Of a stretch of 64,000 bases of DNA, positions 1 to 12,449 are shown in pieces. The notes under the pieces are model-generated. The model did no database searches. It was not told the origin of the DNA and worked only from the letters and a program-made list of their open reading frames with translations. The translations under genes and the position numbers were made by a program. This DNA is from Girardinichthys multiradiatus. Taxonomy: Eukaryota; Chordata; Actinopteri; Cyprinodontiformes; Goodeidae. How positions within the stretch are numbered: the stretch's first letter is position 1; each line of letters starts with the position of its first letter. Location of the stretch: contig NC_061816.1 of NCBI RefSeq assembly GCF_021462225.1, positions 12,115,390 to 12,179,389 on the forward strand, read 5' to 3'.

Positions 1-3000
1 CTGATCTCTCCACAGGTTTGGCTACAATTTGCTCCTTTGCCTCATCTTAGCATTTCTTGTGTTATTTTGAATAAGTCTGAGGCATTTTTCTTCCCACAAA
101 CTGTGACTGTGTGTTTCACATGTATACAAGTGGAGGCAGATTAGTGGTGGGCAGAGTTTTTACCAAGTATACACAAAAGAAAGTGCACACAAATTTAGAA
201 GTGACCAGGACCGTTGAATGTTTTCTTGACTTTCTTCAGCAACACACCAATCACTTCGAGATGCACGAGACAGCGTTAAAAAAGGACTACAATATGGTCA
301 GCGTCATCCATTCCAAAAGCGGTTTTTGGATCATTGGCATGATGGAAAACAAAGTTTTAGACCAGGCAGTGGTGCTCCCGTGGTCTGGGGGGGCCTTTGG
401 ATGTCTGTGGTTCAGATCTCCTCTGTGTCTGTCTCAGTGCAGGGGGGTGGGTCTGTGGCTCCCCACACCCGCTATTGTGTACTTTTGTGGAAAAACCTTA
501 CATATACACAAGCGTAACGTTGTTTTATATGCATTCAGAAGGTGTAGAAGCAGTCTTCCAGGATGTTGTCTTGTATTCTCTTCATCCTTCTTTCTATCCT
601 GAATTATTTTCTCCTCTCCCTTTTACCTTTTTGTCCCACCTCTCTCTCTTTCTTGCTTTTTTCCCCCTTTTCATTTCCATCTCCATGTCCATTGCATTTG
701 AAATATTCCAAAAGCAGTTTCTAATAATTTTTTTTATATACATCAAGCGGAGCATTACGGCTACGCTATAATGCTCCGCTTGTGAAAGTAAATCTCTTGG
801 CAGTCAGACAACAATTTAGAAATGGATAAATCATGATGATAAAACTTAGCTGAATTAAATTGTCACACAGCATCAACATGTTTGAACGTAGCTTATTTAT
901 TTATTTGCTTGTCATTATTTTGCTTATTTTTATGTTTACTCGCCATGCTGGTCGTTTTCATAACGCATCTATTTCATATTAATTGTTTTCAGAATATTAA
1001 AATTCAGCATTTTACTGTGATCTCCTTCTTGTGCAATGATGTTTAATTTTGTAAAATGACCAAACCAAAACGGAGAAAAAAAGGTGGAGAAAAAAAATAA
1101 CTGAACAGAGGAGCAGAACCTGCTGGTGGAGGCGGAGCGAGGTGTGTTGAAAGGTAGATTTGATCCTGGGATCACTGTGGGAACAAACAGGCATTCCCGA
1201 GCAGATCAATGCATCATTCCCTCTGCTTTCAACACCAGCCTGGAATGTGAGCAGCTCTGGTTCCTGCAGCATTCAGAAGCTAGAAAGGAGGTAGCAGCAC
1301 ACCAGAGAACTTCTCCACAGACAGGGGAGCATTGTAGATGACCATTTAGGCTTAGACTGCAGACATCATCATGTACAGTGCAGCAAATACGTCAGGAATA
1401 CCCCATTCACCTTCCTTCTATGTATATAGTGCTTAGATTATTGTACTGTTGACTACAGTTTGTATTATTAGTATTTTCTTTTCTAGTTTTTCCAATTGTT
1501 TCCAAATTAAAATTTTAAGCAGCAAATATTTAAATAATTCTGTACTATATATAGTGTTTGTAATTTTGTTCACTTTTTGTTCATGGTTATTCAACATGGT
1601 TTCTATTATTTGTTTGTCCTTCCTAATATTACCTTACTAAAGGTGCACCGTTAACCTGTCCTGCCACTAAATAACCTTTATCTTACCAAGGAGAAAGTCT
1701 AAGAAAAATCTTAGAATTCGACAAAGTCTAAGTTTTCTTCGAACGACATCAGTAGAAGCTACGTTTAGTCTTGGGATTCTTTGTGAATACGGGCCGAGGA
1801 TTTTTAACAGACAGACAGAAGAAAGTGTGTGGCTTGTCCGCAACATAATAAGAAACATCTTATTCTATACACTTCAATTCAAATTGCAGTCATCTTCAAA
1901 CAAACCCTTCTGAAAAACAAGCATAATTTGAAAATACAGAAATATAAGAACAAAATCTACACATTTATAGAGACAATGAAATGAAACAAAAAAACCCGAG
2001 AAAAAAAAAAGAAAAACGTACCCTTCCCGACCTGTCAGCTGTTGAGATTAGTGAAACAGTTCAAATCAAACAGCTGCTGAAGATCTGAAAAACAGGAGAC
2101 AATCTGTAGATCCACAAAGTCCATATTTCAGTTTTATAAAAAAACATAAAACATGGTTTCTTTAAACCAATGAAAGGTAGAAGGGCACTTTCCTGATTTC
2201 CAGTATAATAGAAATGAGAAAGCTCACATGGGGTTTAGTAAAACTATTAATCATGAACATGGTGATCCTGGGACACAGATGTAAAGGTACAATTAGGACT
2301 GGATAAAGTGTCAAAGCAACTAATCCAGAAGCATTGCAAGTTAGGATAGTAAAAAACAGCTTTTCAAGGGCAAGTAGAGTCATAACATCTAACACTTAAC
2401 TGCAGCACTGGGATACATCCCAGATTTGTACACGATTTTAAAATGAATTTTTTGTTTTAATTGGAGAAAGATACATTTAGAAACAATAATTAGTCCAATG
2501 CCAGATTTTTATTCCAGAGCTATTGGACTGTAGATCCAGCTACATTCACCATAGTCCTGCTTAAACATAGCTGGTCAATACCGGTCAGCTATCACCACAT
2601 CAAATAAGACAGAAATACAAACAGAACTAAACTCTTTGCTCTGAACCTCACTTTCTTTCCCAGAACCTTCATTAATGCAGAAGGCAGCCCGACCATCTAT
2701 CCATCTTCTGCTCCATCCTACCATCACCCTAAATGACAACACTCTTGCAGATTTATCTGTTTGAAACTGGCTACCTGACCTCAGTAAGAATTTTCATTCA
2801 AGTTTTGCATCGTGCCGACCCCTTTATAGTCATGAAAATAGGAATATTGTTAAACTCTAGACATTGCACAACATACATTTTCTGCAGTCTCTGCAGAAAT
2901 GTTTCCACATTAAAAAAAAGCCAGACTAAATTACGTTTTCAGTGTTGATCCTCCAAGTCTCTTCAGTTTCAGACATGTCAGCTTCCTGCATCTTCTCCCA

Positions 3001-3700
3001 TGTGTGCGTCTTAAAAAAACAAAAACAAAAAACAGTCATTCATCGGATACCATAGAAGCCCCACAATTGTGGGTAATGCACCGCAGCCTGAATGCCTCGG
3101 CATCAGACCAGGATGTGAAAGCAACCTTTTCTTCCTCATCACCTGGGTCCTTTTTCCTCCTCTCTACCACTTTCACCCACGCTCAGCTTTTATGGACTCT
3201 TGTCCTGAGTGAGTGGGTTTCAGAGCGTGTGTTTGTGGGCCTTTTTACTGTGACATTTCACCCTTTTTTTGCTACATTTTCTGTTGACATGTTTTGCGTT
3301 GTCGAACTGCAAAAAGCCTCTTTAGGCCGCAAAAAAGGCAGCCCTGTTAGACAGTTGTACACTTTTGGGTTTGGAAGAGAAAATTGGAGGAAAGAATATG
3401 AAATATTAAACTGCAACCAAAGGCATGTTGCTGAGTGGGATATTAAAATATGAAAAACATTAATAAAATTGTTCATTTTTGGGGGGAGTTTCCTATTTTT
3501 TATAATGCATATCAAGAATTATTAGTTTTTTTCCCCACTTCAACATTAGTGCTGTTGAAAATGATTTCCCCCTTACAGATTTACTCAGGTTTGGCTTTTT
3601 TTGTCACACCTAAAAGGTTTCAGATCATAGATGACCTGAGTAGAAATGAAATATAGTTTTCAGAACATTATCTGCTATATTGTTGGAGAAAACTGCTACA
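1..3700. other. Intergenic stretch, no gene recognised
   Basis: AT-rich DNA with only short open frames that resemble no protein I know. It holds one perfect hairpin (744-782, listed separately). The stretch at about 1650-1800 reads like an old degraded interspersed repeat, but I cannot name its family. The segment at 1100-1340 is less AT-rich and could be conserved non-coding DNA or an old exon; nothing in it decides the matter. Confidence 0.6.
744..782. repeat. Perfect 14-bp inverted repeat with 11-nt loop
   Basis: The 14 bases at 744-757 (CAAGCGGAGCATTA) are exactly reverse-complementary to 769-782. The loop is the 11 bases at 758-768. Pairing does not extend beyond the 14 bp. The element is GC-richer than its AT-rich surroundings. 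It could be a tiny MITE, a fold-back remnant or a structured RNA element; I see no open frame or A/B box around it. Confidence 0.85.
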
Positions 3701-4658
3701 AATCAGCCTAGCCATACGTGAAAAAGTTACTACCCCTTAATGAAAAAATCAGTAATGGCAACTACTGTCATCGAATGTTTATTATGAGTGGCAATCAGTC
3801 TCCTGCATTGCTTTGAAGAAATGTTTGCTCAGTCTTCTTGGCAGACTTGCCTTATTTCAGACACACTGGGGAGTTTCAAGTATAAACTACCTGTTTGCAT
3901 TCAAAATCTAGTCCAGACTTTGACTAGGCCTCTTTAAAACCTTCATTTGGTTGTATTTGAGCCATTCAGGGGTATACTTGCTGGTGTGTTTCTGGTCATT
4001 TTCTGCTGCATAACTCAAATGAGCTTGAGTAATAAGTCTGGAGATTCTCCTTCAGGATTTTCTGTTACAAAGTAAAATTCACAGTTTTATCACTTCCAGC
4101 AAGTTGAGGGAGAAAAGCAGGCCCAGAGCCTTACACTTACACCACAATGCTAGACCATTACGAAATGCTGCTAGTTTTACGTCAGACGTAATGGGACGCA
4201 CATCTTCCAAAAAATTCCACTTTCATCCACAGAATACTTTCCAAGAAGTCTTTATGCTTTGAGTTTGTCCCATGGATGCCATTTTTGCTGAATCATTAAC
4301 ACAGACCCTAGCTCAGACAAGTGAGGGCTGCAGTGCTTTAGATGCTGTTCTAGTCAACCATCTCCAGATTAATAAATCTCGGACACTTTGTTCCTCATCT
4401 GTCTTTGAATTTCTTTAGATTGGGGCATGATGTGTTGCTTTTTGAGATCTTTTAGCCAACTTCATGTTGTCAGACAGGTTCTATTTGAATGATTTCTACA
4501 CGCTTGGCAGAAATCTTGCCCCAGATGTGGCTAACAAATCTTAACTCTGCTTTACAAAGAATGTGGTTCATCACAGTTAATTCATGATTTAACAAGGAGG
4601 AGTATACTTTTTCACATCATCTTTTCAAAACTGTTTTCTGCATTGACTCAGGTTAATA

Positions 4659-6267
4659 CAGGTCCTTCTCAAAATATTAGCATATTGTGATAAAGTTCAT
4701 TATTTTCCATAATGTCATGATGAAAATTTAACATTCATATATTTTAGATTCATTGCACACTAACTGAAATATTTCAGGTCTTTTATTGTCTTAATATGCA
4801 TGATTTTGGCATACAGCTCATGAAAACCCAAAATTCCTATCTCACAAAATTAGCATATTTCATCCGACCAATAAAATAAAAGTGTTTTTAATACAAAAAA
4901 CATCAACCTTCAAATAATCATGTACAGTTATGCACTCAATACTTGGTCGGGAATCCTTTTGCAGAAATGACTGCTTCAATGCGGCGTGGCATGGAGGCAA
5001 TCAGCCTGTGGCACTGCTGAGGTCTTATGGAGGCCCAGGGTGCTTCGATAGCGGCCTTTAGCTCATCCAGAGTGTTGGGTCTTGAGTCTCTCAACGTTCT
5101 CTTCACAATATCCCACAGATTCTCTATGGGGTTCAGGTCAGGAGAGTTGGCAGGCCAATTGAGCACAGTGATACCATGGTCAGTAAACCATTTACCAGTG
5201 GTTTTGGCACTGTGAGCAGGTGCCAGGTCGTGCTGAAAAATGAAATCTTCATCTCCATAAAGCTTTTCAGCAGATGGAAGCATGAAGTGCTCCAAAATCT
5301 CCTGATAGCTAGCTGCATTGACCCTGCCCTTAATAAAACACAGTGGACCAACACCAGCAGCTGACACGGCACCCCAGACCATCACTGACTGTGGGAACTT
5401 GACACTGGACTTCTGGCATTTTGGCATTTCCTTCTCCCCAGTCTTCCTCCAGACTCTGGCACCTTGATTTCTGAATGACATGCAGAATTTGCTTTCATCC
5501 GAAAAAAGTACTTTGGACCACTGAGCAACAGTCCAGTGCTGCTTCTCTGTAGCCCAGGTCAGGCGCTTCTGCTGCTGTTACTGGTTCAAAAGTGGCTTGA
5601 CCTGGGGAACGCGGCACCTGTAGCCCATTTCCTGCACACGCCTGTGCACTTTGGCTCTGGATGTTTCTACTCCAGACTCAGTCCACTGCTTCCGCAGGTC
5701 CCCCAAGGTCTGGAATCGGCCCTTCTCCACAATCTTCCTCAGGGTCCGGTCACCTCTTCTCGTTGTGCAGCGTTTTCTGCCACATTTTTCCTTCCCACAG
5801 ACTTCCCACTGAGGTGCCTTGATACAGCACTCTGGGAACAGCCTATTCGTTCAGAAATTTCTTTCTGTGTCTTACCCTCTTGCTTGAGGGTGTCAATAGT
5901 GGCCTTCTGGACAGCAGTCAGGTCGGCAGTCTTACCCATGATTGGGGTTTTGAGTGATGAACCAGGCTGGGAGTTTTAAAGGCCTCAGGAATCTTTTGCA
6001 GGTGTTTAGAGTTAACTCGTTGATTCAGATGATTAGGTTCATAGCTCGTTTAGAGACCCTTTTAATGATATGCTAATTTTGTGAGATAGGAATTTTGGGT
6101 TTTCATGAGCTGTATGCCAAAATCATCCGTATTAAGACAATAAAAGACCTGAAATATTTCAGTTAGTGTGCAATGAATCTAAAATATATGAATGTTAAAT
6201 TTTCATCATGACATTATGGAAAATAATGAACTTTATCACAATATGCTAATATTTTGAGAAGGACCTG
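4659..6267 (-). mobile_element. Tc1/mariner element, copy A (1609 bp, TA target duplication)
   Basis: The element starts CAGGTCCTTCTCAAAATATT at 4659 and ends with the reverse complement of that motif at 6267. TA dinucleotides flank both ends (4657-4658 and 6268-6269). Long, nearly identical inverted termini of about 200 bp enclose a minus-strand transposase pseudogene. It belongs to the same family as copies B (58205-59772) and C (61405-62973). It is 41 bp longer than B, mainly because it keeps a 42-nt coding segment that B and C lack. It sits inside an older Tc1 fossil. Confidence 0.93.
4936..5939 (-). pseudogene. Tc1 transposase pseudogene (copy A)
   Basis: The gene once encoded a DDE transposase that cuts and pastes its own element at TA sites. 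The N-terminal helix-turn-helix part starts at the ATG at 5937-5939 and shows the family's QKEISERIGCSQSAVSRHL signature. A one-base deletion near 5784 shifts the frame just after the basic GRK segment. An in-frame TAA at 5578-5580 then interrupts the linker between the DNA-binding and catalytic parts. The catalytic half is open from there to the stop at 4936. It keeps the SDES, FQHD and NPIEN motifs that carry the three acidic residues. With one frameshift and one nonsense codon the copy cannot make a full enzyme. It alone in this window retains a 14-codon linker segment that is missing from copies B and C. Confidence 0.9.
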
Positions 6268-6345
6268 TATTTGTCTGATATTAAAATTTCTCTCATGATC
6301 TAAAACATTTAAGTGTGGTAAAAAAAAGCAAAAAGAATGAATCTT

Positions 6346-6595
6346 TCTTTACAACCCTGTACATCGCAGCTTTTGAAAGTGCAGCAGGCTCTGTGAAGGA
6401 ATTAACCGAACGATTTCTCTAAAGCACAAACACTCCCCTCTCATCAGCGGGATTCACACTCGACTGTTGCCATGGCTCTGCAAATCTGCCTGTGTCTATT
6501 CGTCAAGGCCAGAGTGTTTGACAAAGATATTGTCTGAAAACATGATTCACGTTGCACTCAATAGCTGGGATTTGTGTGCATGGCTGCCAGTAAGG

Positions 6596-6637
<42 letters not shown>

Positions 6638-7620
6638 ACGTGTGTGTGACACGGATAGAAATATGTGTTTGCCCCTTCTATCATGGGAAAGAAAGCATAT
6701 GAAAGCTGAGTCCAATGTTGAGCTTCAATAAAAGAATATGAGCCAAGGATTTCTGAGGTTCTCACTATTTAATAAGACTCAACACACAGAAGTCACCTAA
6801 TGACAAAGTATCAACTTTGCTTTTGGTGTTGCTTTTCCACAAGCAACACCACCCAGAATCCGAATGACATTTTTCCAGATTAACATAGAGATTTAACTGG
6901 CAGGAATAAGATGTTGCATTTCTTGCCTTTTGTTCAAACCGAGGGAACGTAGCGGTTCCTTACCAGAAGACGCCCACACGGCCCATGTGTTCATCTTCAC
7001 TCCTCTTGTACACGATAAGTACACACAGCGCCTTACTGTGCACTTGAAATTCTAATACTGAGACAATCGTCCACACTGGCAGGTAGCACAAGACTGACAT
7101 CTTATTTGGCATCGTATTTATTATGAAATCCACTGGTGGATGGATCTTTTAGAGAGGCAATAAAATGAGAAACAACACCTTCAAGAACTAGGACAAGATG
7201 TTCAAAAGATGTGTAACACTACAGAGGGTGTTCAAACCTGAATAACTGACTATAAAAAAAATGTATAATAAGAATAAAAGGTACAGTACATAAAGTTGAC
7301 TGCTCAGGTCTCACACCGCTCTGAGTTGCCTGTGTTTTTGTAATATCTAGAACTGACTGCCTTTCTAATTTCTTTACACACTTAAGGAACAATGACACAC
7401 AAACTCCAATGTGTGTGAGCTCTTTTGTTTTTGTTTTTTACTCAGAGAGCGCAGAAACATTCATTTGCACACATAAGAACAATGTTTGCATAATTACCCC
7501 TGCCTCAGTAGGTAATGGTAACTTCAGCAAATCTGCTCACTCCTCTGTATAGCAACTGTTTAGGAGCATCTGGATTACTAGACTTTAAGGAAGTAGTTAT
7601 TCCCACTGCTTTGCAAACAC
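6346..7620. other. Intergenic stretch with a GT microsatellite
   Basis: I see no gene here. The plus strand carries a perfect TG tract of 20 units at 6597-6636, followed by a short imperfect GT tail. The rest is non-repetitive AT-rich sequence with only short chance frames. Confidence 0.6.
6597..6636. repeat. (TG)20 microsatellite
   Basis: Forty bases of uninterrupted TG, followed by GCAC and a few more GT units. This is a typical fish dinucleotide microsatellite. The histidine/threonine-rich frames across it are artefacts of the repeat. Confidence 0.97.
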
Positions 7621-7629
7621 ATTCAATCC

Positions 7630-8720
7630 CTATAACCGTTCCACATTTTGTAATGTCACAACCAAAACCTTCAGTATATCTAAATGGGATTTTTTTTATA
7701 GGGTACCTTTCAGTGTGGAACTCCTTCCTGCCGCACCGGAAGCTGAACTGAGGCCCCTCACAGCTGGAAACCGATCTGTTAACCAGAACCTAATGGGTTT
7801 CTCTATTAGCACCAAATTTCCCTTCTTCATGACTGTCTCCATGAAACAAACATCCACAGAAACCGGCCCGGACATAATTTCTTCAAACTTCCTGGTTGAG
7901 TGTAGGTTAATGTAGCGCTGTTGCTAACAGGTGAAAATGCAGTTCTGCCACCTGGGCTCTGTCTGATTGACACCAGGTGGCTCTGATTGACAAAAACAGC
8001 CATGCCTCCTGAAACCAATCAAAATCCAGGAAATTCACTCAGCTTTGGGGAAGGGAGAAAAAGATGATGTGAAGTCAGACAACCTGCTGCATCCATTGTC
8101 AGCAGCAAACAGGGTGCCACTACTCAACAAAAAGGGGGCACTAACTCCCCACTGACTGCACATGTATAATACAAAGCTCATTCAGGGTGCAAACCAAAGC
8201 ATAAAACCTATGTTTTCCTAGTCTACTGGTGGTACCACCCCCCAAGTTTACCACCCTGGGCAGCTGCCTGTTGTATCAAAAATCAGGAAGAATCTGTGAG
8301 TCTCAATTTTTTGCCACAAATTTCTAATTAGATTGGGCCATTCTAAAAATAAAAATGATTTGATCTAAACCACTGCACTGTAGTTCTGACTGCATGTTTG
8401 GTGTTCTTGCCCTGCTTGCACCAGTCTAAGCCACTGACATGTTTTCCCTCAGGATTGCTTGGCATTTACCTCCATTCATCTACCTCATCAGTTTCCCTAT
8501 CCGTGATAAAGAAAAATATCTCTACAGCATGATGCTGCCACTACTGTGTTTTGCCATGGGCATGTTGTGTTATTTTTCCTCCATACACAGCAATTAGGCC
8601 GATAAGTTTAATTTAGTTTTCATCTGACTACAGCATGTTTGTCCACATGTTTGTTGTGTGACAGAATGTTGCAAAACGTGAAAAATGTCCTACTTGGAAT
8701 AAATTTGCAAGCCACTGTAT
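7630..8720 (-). mobile_element. Fragmentary Tc1-family relic with unrelated insert
   Basis: The start (about 7630-7695) matches the terminal region of a common fish Tc1 family, with the motif CCACATTTTGTAATGTCAC. The stretch at about 8320-8700 carries degraded transposase sequence on the minus strand, including the remains of the CATGATGCTGCCACTA segment that encodes the conserved HGGGSxML region. The part between (about 7700-8290) does not belong to that family. It resembles segments near 17130-17290 and 24305-24570, so it may be a second dispersed repeat inserted into the first. All frames are destroyed. Confidence 0.5.
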
Positions 8721-9940
8721 GCCTGCTCCTCATTCAGGAGCTTAATACCCTTCTTTTAATTTGAGATACTTAAAAAATGCTCCCTGTTTTCACTTATATA
8801 GCTATTATGAAGTATTTTGATAAATCTGTGACTCATATGAACTGAGAAGTAGCTTACTTACTTTTTTATCATGAAAGTATATTAAATTGTAAGAAAGAAA
8901 CAAAGAGCTTAGGTAAGATGAATATTTTATTATAATGTGTATCATCCAAAGCTGCTGTATTGCAGTCTAAAAATCAAGAATATGTTCTAAAAAATTAAAG
9001 ATGTATGGGTTTGTGTGGATTGATTTCAATAGCTGTTTGCTAAGTGCCTCTGTCTTCATGGTCTGTTATCACAGCAAATATTAGTTGTTTCCTGCTTTTC
9101 AGTTAACTCTCTTATACGCACTGAAGCATCTTTTTATTGTGGGCACTTAAATCGAATCAAAAGTTGAATTTTTATGCCTGTTTCAGGAACTGGTGCTCAG
9201 TCACTGAATTGTCTGCAGTGGAAGTCAAATTTAAATATGTTTGTACACAGTCAGAATGTAGAAAAACTCAGTATCATTCTTCTGAATGTGTTTGTTACGT
9301 TCCATGCCTGATCTTTATGTTGCTGCTCCTTCAGTGTCGTGCTCCACAGGAGGGAGAGACAGAAAAGCAGGAGTCCACCTTTATGTTTGCATATTTGTAA
9401 AGTGATCCTAACATTTCATTAAAAAGAAAGGATTTTAACTGACATGAAACTTTCCCTCTTACACACCTATGTGAAATGTTTTTGGCTGATTTCTACAAAA
9501 TCTCCCTTGAAGGTAGTCTGAGCTATTTATATTTTGATAAATAAAAAGGCACAGTTTTGAGGGTAAGGCATGCAAACAGTAGAGTACAGAGAAAACTGAA
9601 GACCAAGTAAAGTTTTTCCACTTTGGTAAAGATGATGAATGAACAAGCGAAAAACCAGAGCGGGGACTTTCATCATCGATAGGAAAGAGAGATCAGACTG
9701 ACTACTTGTCTATTGTTCAATCTATTGGTTTTACTGGTTAACAAGAAAGCAAGGAAGAAGGGAAAACACAAAGAATAAATGGGGGTATTAGGAACAAGGA
9801 AGGAAGGAAGGATCTGCAGCTGTTTTCCTACCAATCATTTGTGATTTAAATTGTAGGCAACATTTTTTGATGTGCCGTATCTGCAGTAGTTTTAGAAGTA
9901 ACTACAGCCAATGTTAAAGTTTTGCTTTTATTAGCAAATA
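8721..9940. other. Intergenic stretch, nothing recognised
   Basis: AT-rich single-copy-looking DNA with short chance open frames only, for example the 87-codon frame at 9137-9400. I found no domain, no RNA gene and no clear repeat. Confidence 0.55.
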
Positions 9941-11210
9941 CAGGGGTTGGATAATGAAACTGAAACACCTGTCATTTTAGTGTGGGAGGTTTCATGGCTA
10001 AATTGGACCAGCCTGGTAGCCAGTCTTCATTGATTGCACATTGCACCAGTAAGAGCAGAGTGTGAAGGTTCAATTAGCAGGGTAAGAGCACAGTTTTGCT
10101 CAAAATATTGAAATGCACACAACATTATGAGTGACATACCAGAGTTCAAAAGAGGACAAATGGTTGGTGCACGTCTTGCTGGCGCATCTCTGACCAAGAC
10201 AGCAAGTCTTTGTGATGTATCAAGAGCCACGGTATCCAGGGTAATGTCAGCATACCACCAAGAAGGACGAACCACATCCAACAGGATTAACTGTGGACAC
10301 AAGAGGAAGCTGTCTGAAAGGGATGTTCGGGTGCTAACCCGGATTGTATCCAAAAAACATAAAACCACGGCTGCCCAAATCATGGCAGAATTAAATGTGC
10401 ACCTCAACTCTCCTGTTTCCACCAGAACTGTCCGTCAGAAGCTCCACAGGGTCAATATACACGGCCGGGCTGCTATAGCCAAACCTTTGGTCACTCATGC
10501 CAATGCCAAACGTCGGTTTCAATGGTGCAAGAAGCGCAAATCTTGGGCTGTGGACAATGTGAAACATGTATTGTTCTCTGATGAGTCCACCTTTAATGTT
10601 TTCCCCACATCCAGGAGAGTTACGGTGTGGAGAAGCCCCTAAGAAGCGCACCACCCAGACTGTTGCATGTCCAGAGTGAAGCATGGGGGTGGATCAGTGA
10701 TGGTTTGGGCTGCCATATCATAGCATTCCCTTGGCCCAATACTTGTGCTAGATAGGCGTGTCACTGCCAAGGACTACCGAACCATTCTTGAGGACCATGT
10801 GCATCCAATGGTTCAAACATTGTATCCTGAAGGCGGTGCCGTGTATCAGGATGACAATGCACCAATACACACAGCAAGACTGGTGAAAGATTGGTTCGAT
10901 GAACATGAAAGTGAAGTTGAACATCTCCCATGGCCTGCACAGTCACCAGATCTAAATATTATTGAGCCACTTTGGGGTGTTTTGGAGGAGCGAGTCAGGA
11001 AACGTTTTCCTCCACCAGTATCACGTAGTGACCTGGCCACTATCCTGCAAGAAGAATGGCTTAAAATCCCTCTGACCACTGTGCAGGACTTGTATATGTT
11101 ATTCCCAAGACGAATTGACGCTGTATTGGCTGCAAAAGGAGGCCCTACACCATACTAATAAATTATTGTGGTCTAAAACCAGGTGTTTCAGTTTCATTGT
11201 CCAACCCCTG
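9941..11210 (+). mobile_element. Tc1/mariner element, copy E (1270 bp)
   Basis: The left end begins CAGGGGTTGGATAATGAAAC. The right end is its reverse complement with one mismatch over about 31 bases. TA flanks both ends (9939-9940 and 11211-11212). One transposase frame fills the middle on the plus strand. The short inverted repeats and the 1.27 kb length fit a different Tc1 family from copies A-D. The element looks recently inserted, because its ends and coding frame are well preserved. Confidence 0.95.
10127..11158 (+). pseudogene. Tc1 transposase with two in-frame nonsense codons (copy E)
   Basis: A single frame of 344 codons runs from the ATG at 10127 to the TAA at 11156-11158. It is interrupted only by TAA at 10640-10642 and TAG at 10721-10723; there is no frameshift. 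The N-terminal half has the paired helix-turn-helix type DNA-binding region and the first catalytic aspartate in LFSDES. The C-terminal half has the second aspartate in QDDNAPIHTA, the DDE glutamate in NIIEPLW, and the usual family ending GGPTPY. The role of an intact enzyme would be transposition of this element at TA sites. Because the two stops fall in the middle of the catalytic domain, this copy is dead. It is otherwise a near-complete protein of ordinary length for the superfamily. Confidence 0.93.
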
Positions 11211-11765
11211 TACATCAGACAGTCAGTATTAAAAGTGATGACCTCTATTCTTCAGCACTTCTGTAGTCCACTCTGACAAGCTTAATTTTAATGCCTGGGT
11301 CACATCCCTACTGAAGGTGACACATTCATGTCTTACCTGCAGCTCCAATTGTTGGAGAAAGTTGTTCTTGGAGGACACTTAGATCCCCCTCTTTGTTCAT
11401 GCCAGTGTTTGTTAGCAAAACTGAGCCCAGTCCATTGGTTTAGAAACAACACAGTAATTTCCCATTCAACCCAAACCCTTCCCTTGCAATTCCCTTGAAT
11501 GAATGAACAGATGCTACTCCAATATATTTAAACTAAGCATTTTTGAACAGTCATCTGTACAGTAGCTCCTGTACTGTAAGCCATTTTAATCACGATACTG
11601 TAGCTATTGTTGGCATCCATCTCCTCCAGCCATGTTCTGTCTTGTATCCTGGTTTACGTTCACTGGTTTCATTTCCGAGGAGCAGTCACAAAGTATTTTC
11701 TCTAGAATTCAAGTGTTTGTTTGGATATTAAGGTGTGGACTCAGTTGGGTAAAATGATAGCTTTA
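11211..11765. other. Intergenic stretch, nothing recognised
   Basis: No gene or clear repeat seen. Only short chance frames occur. Confidence 0.5.
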
Positions 11766-11769
11766 CATA

Positions 11770-12140
11770 CAAGAACATCTTTACTGATTTAATTTGGAGA
11801 CTGAGATCTGATCTCTGTGGAGGCCAGTGGGATACACTGTTATGTTCAAGAAACTATCATGAGATGCTTTGAGCTTTGTGGCATAGTGGATTTTGCTCCT
11901 GAAATTAGCTGTCAGAAGATAGGTACAGTGTGTATAAAATTGGATGGACATGGAGTTTATATGCTGTTTAAGTGATGCTCAATAGTTAATTAGCAGATCA
12001 GCAGTTTCTTAAATACCCAGACCAGCCTTTTTGTTACCAACAATCATGTCTTGTTCAAAGTCACTTAAATCCCCTTTGTTCTCCATTCTGTTGCTTGTAA
12101 AAGCCTAAATGCATTGAGTTGCTGCCTGCTGATTTACTGA
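11770..12140 (-). mobile_element. Tc1-family relic (internal and right part)
   Basis: This degraded stretch follows the consensus of the fish Tc1 family whose ends carry the CACTCAACxGCCACTTTATTAG motif. Recognisable pieces are GAGATCTGATCTCTGTGGAG near 11804 and the segment near 12000-12110 that encodes the start of the transposase on the minus strand. All frames are broken and much internal sequence is missing. It is the same family as the relic at 13717-14759. Confidence 0.6.
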
Positions 12141-12449
12141 TTGTATTTTTATGTGAAAATTCTATACTTTTCCAGGTTCGAATTTCCAGAGATTTCAGTC
12201 AGTTTTTGTCTATTTTAAATGTAGAAGTTCATTATGATTTTACTGCAGATATCGCTACAGAGGCCAGGCTCGCAAAATCGAAAACATCTGCAAAAACCAG
12301 AGATTGGAAGGAGATGGACGAACGGACATTTCAACTGTGGCATTGGGAAAAGGAATGGAAATACAGCATTTTTATCCAGACCTGGAGAACCTTTTCACCC
12401 ACCCCTGATAAGAGCTGAGATCTGTTGGCTGTATTCCACAGAACAGGAT

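Larger units (their letters stand above)
3704..6345 (-). mobile_element. Old degraded Tc1/mariner element, split by a younger Tc1 insertion
   Basis: The stretch 3704-4656 and its continuation at 6270-6345 read as one decayed Tc1-family element with the transposase on the minus strand. The former start region lies near 4425, and the characteristic subterminal stretch with the motif AAACATTTAAGTGTG lies near 6303. I recognise the family from its widespread fish consensus. Every reading frame is broken by many stops and indels, so this is a fossil. The interruption at 4657-6269 is exactly a younger Tc1 copy flanked by TA, which gives the relative age of the two insertions. Confidence 0.7.

Noticed and set aside
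5536..5979. 147-codon plus-strand frame over Tc1 copy A
   Set aside because: Antisense shadow of the transposase; equivalent shadows occur over copies B and C.
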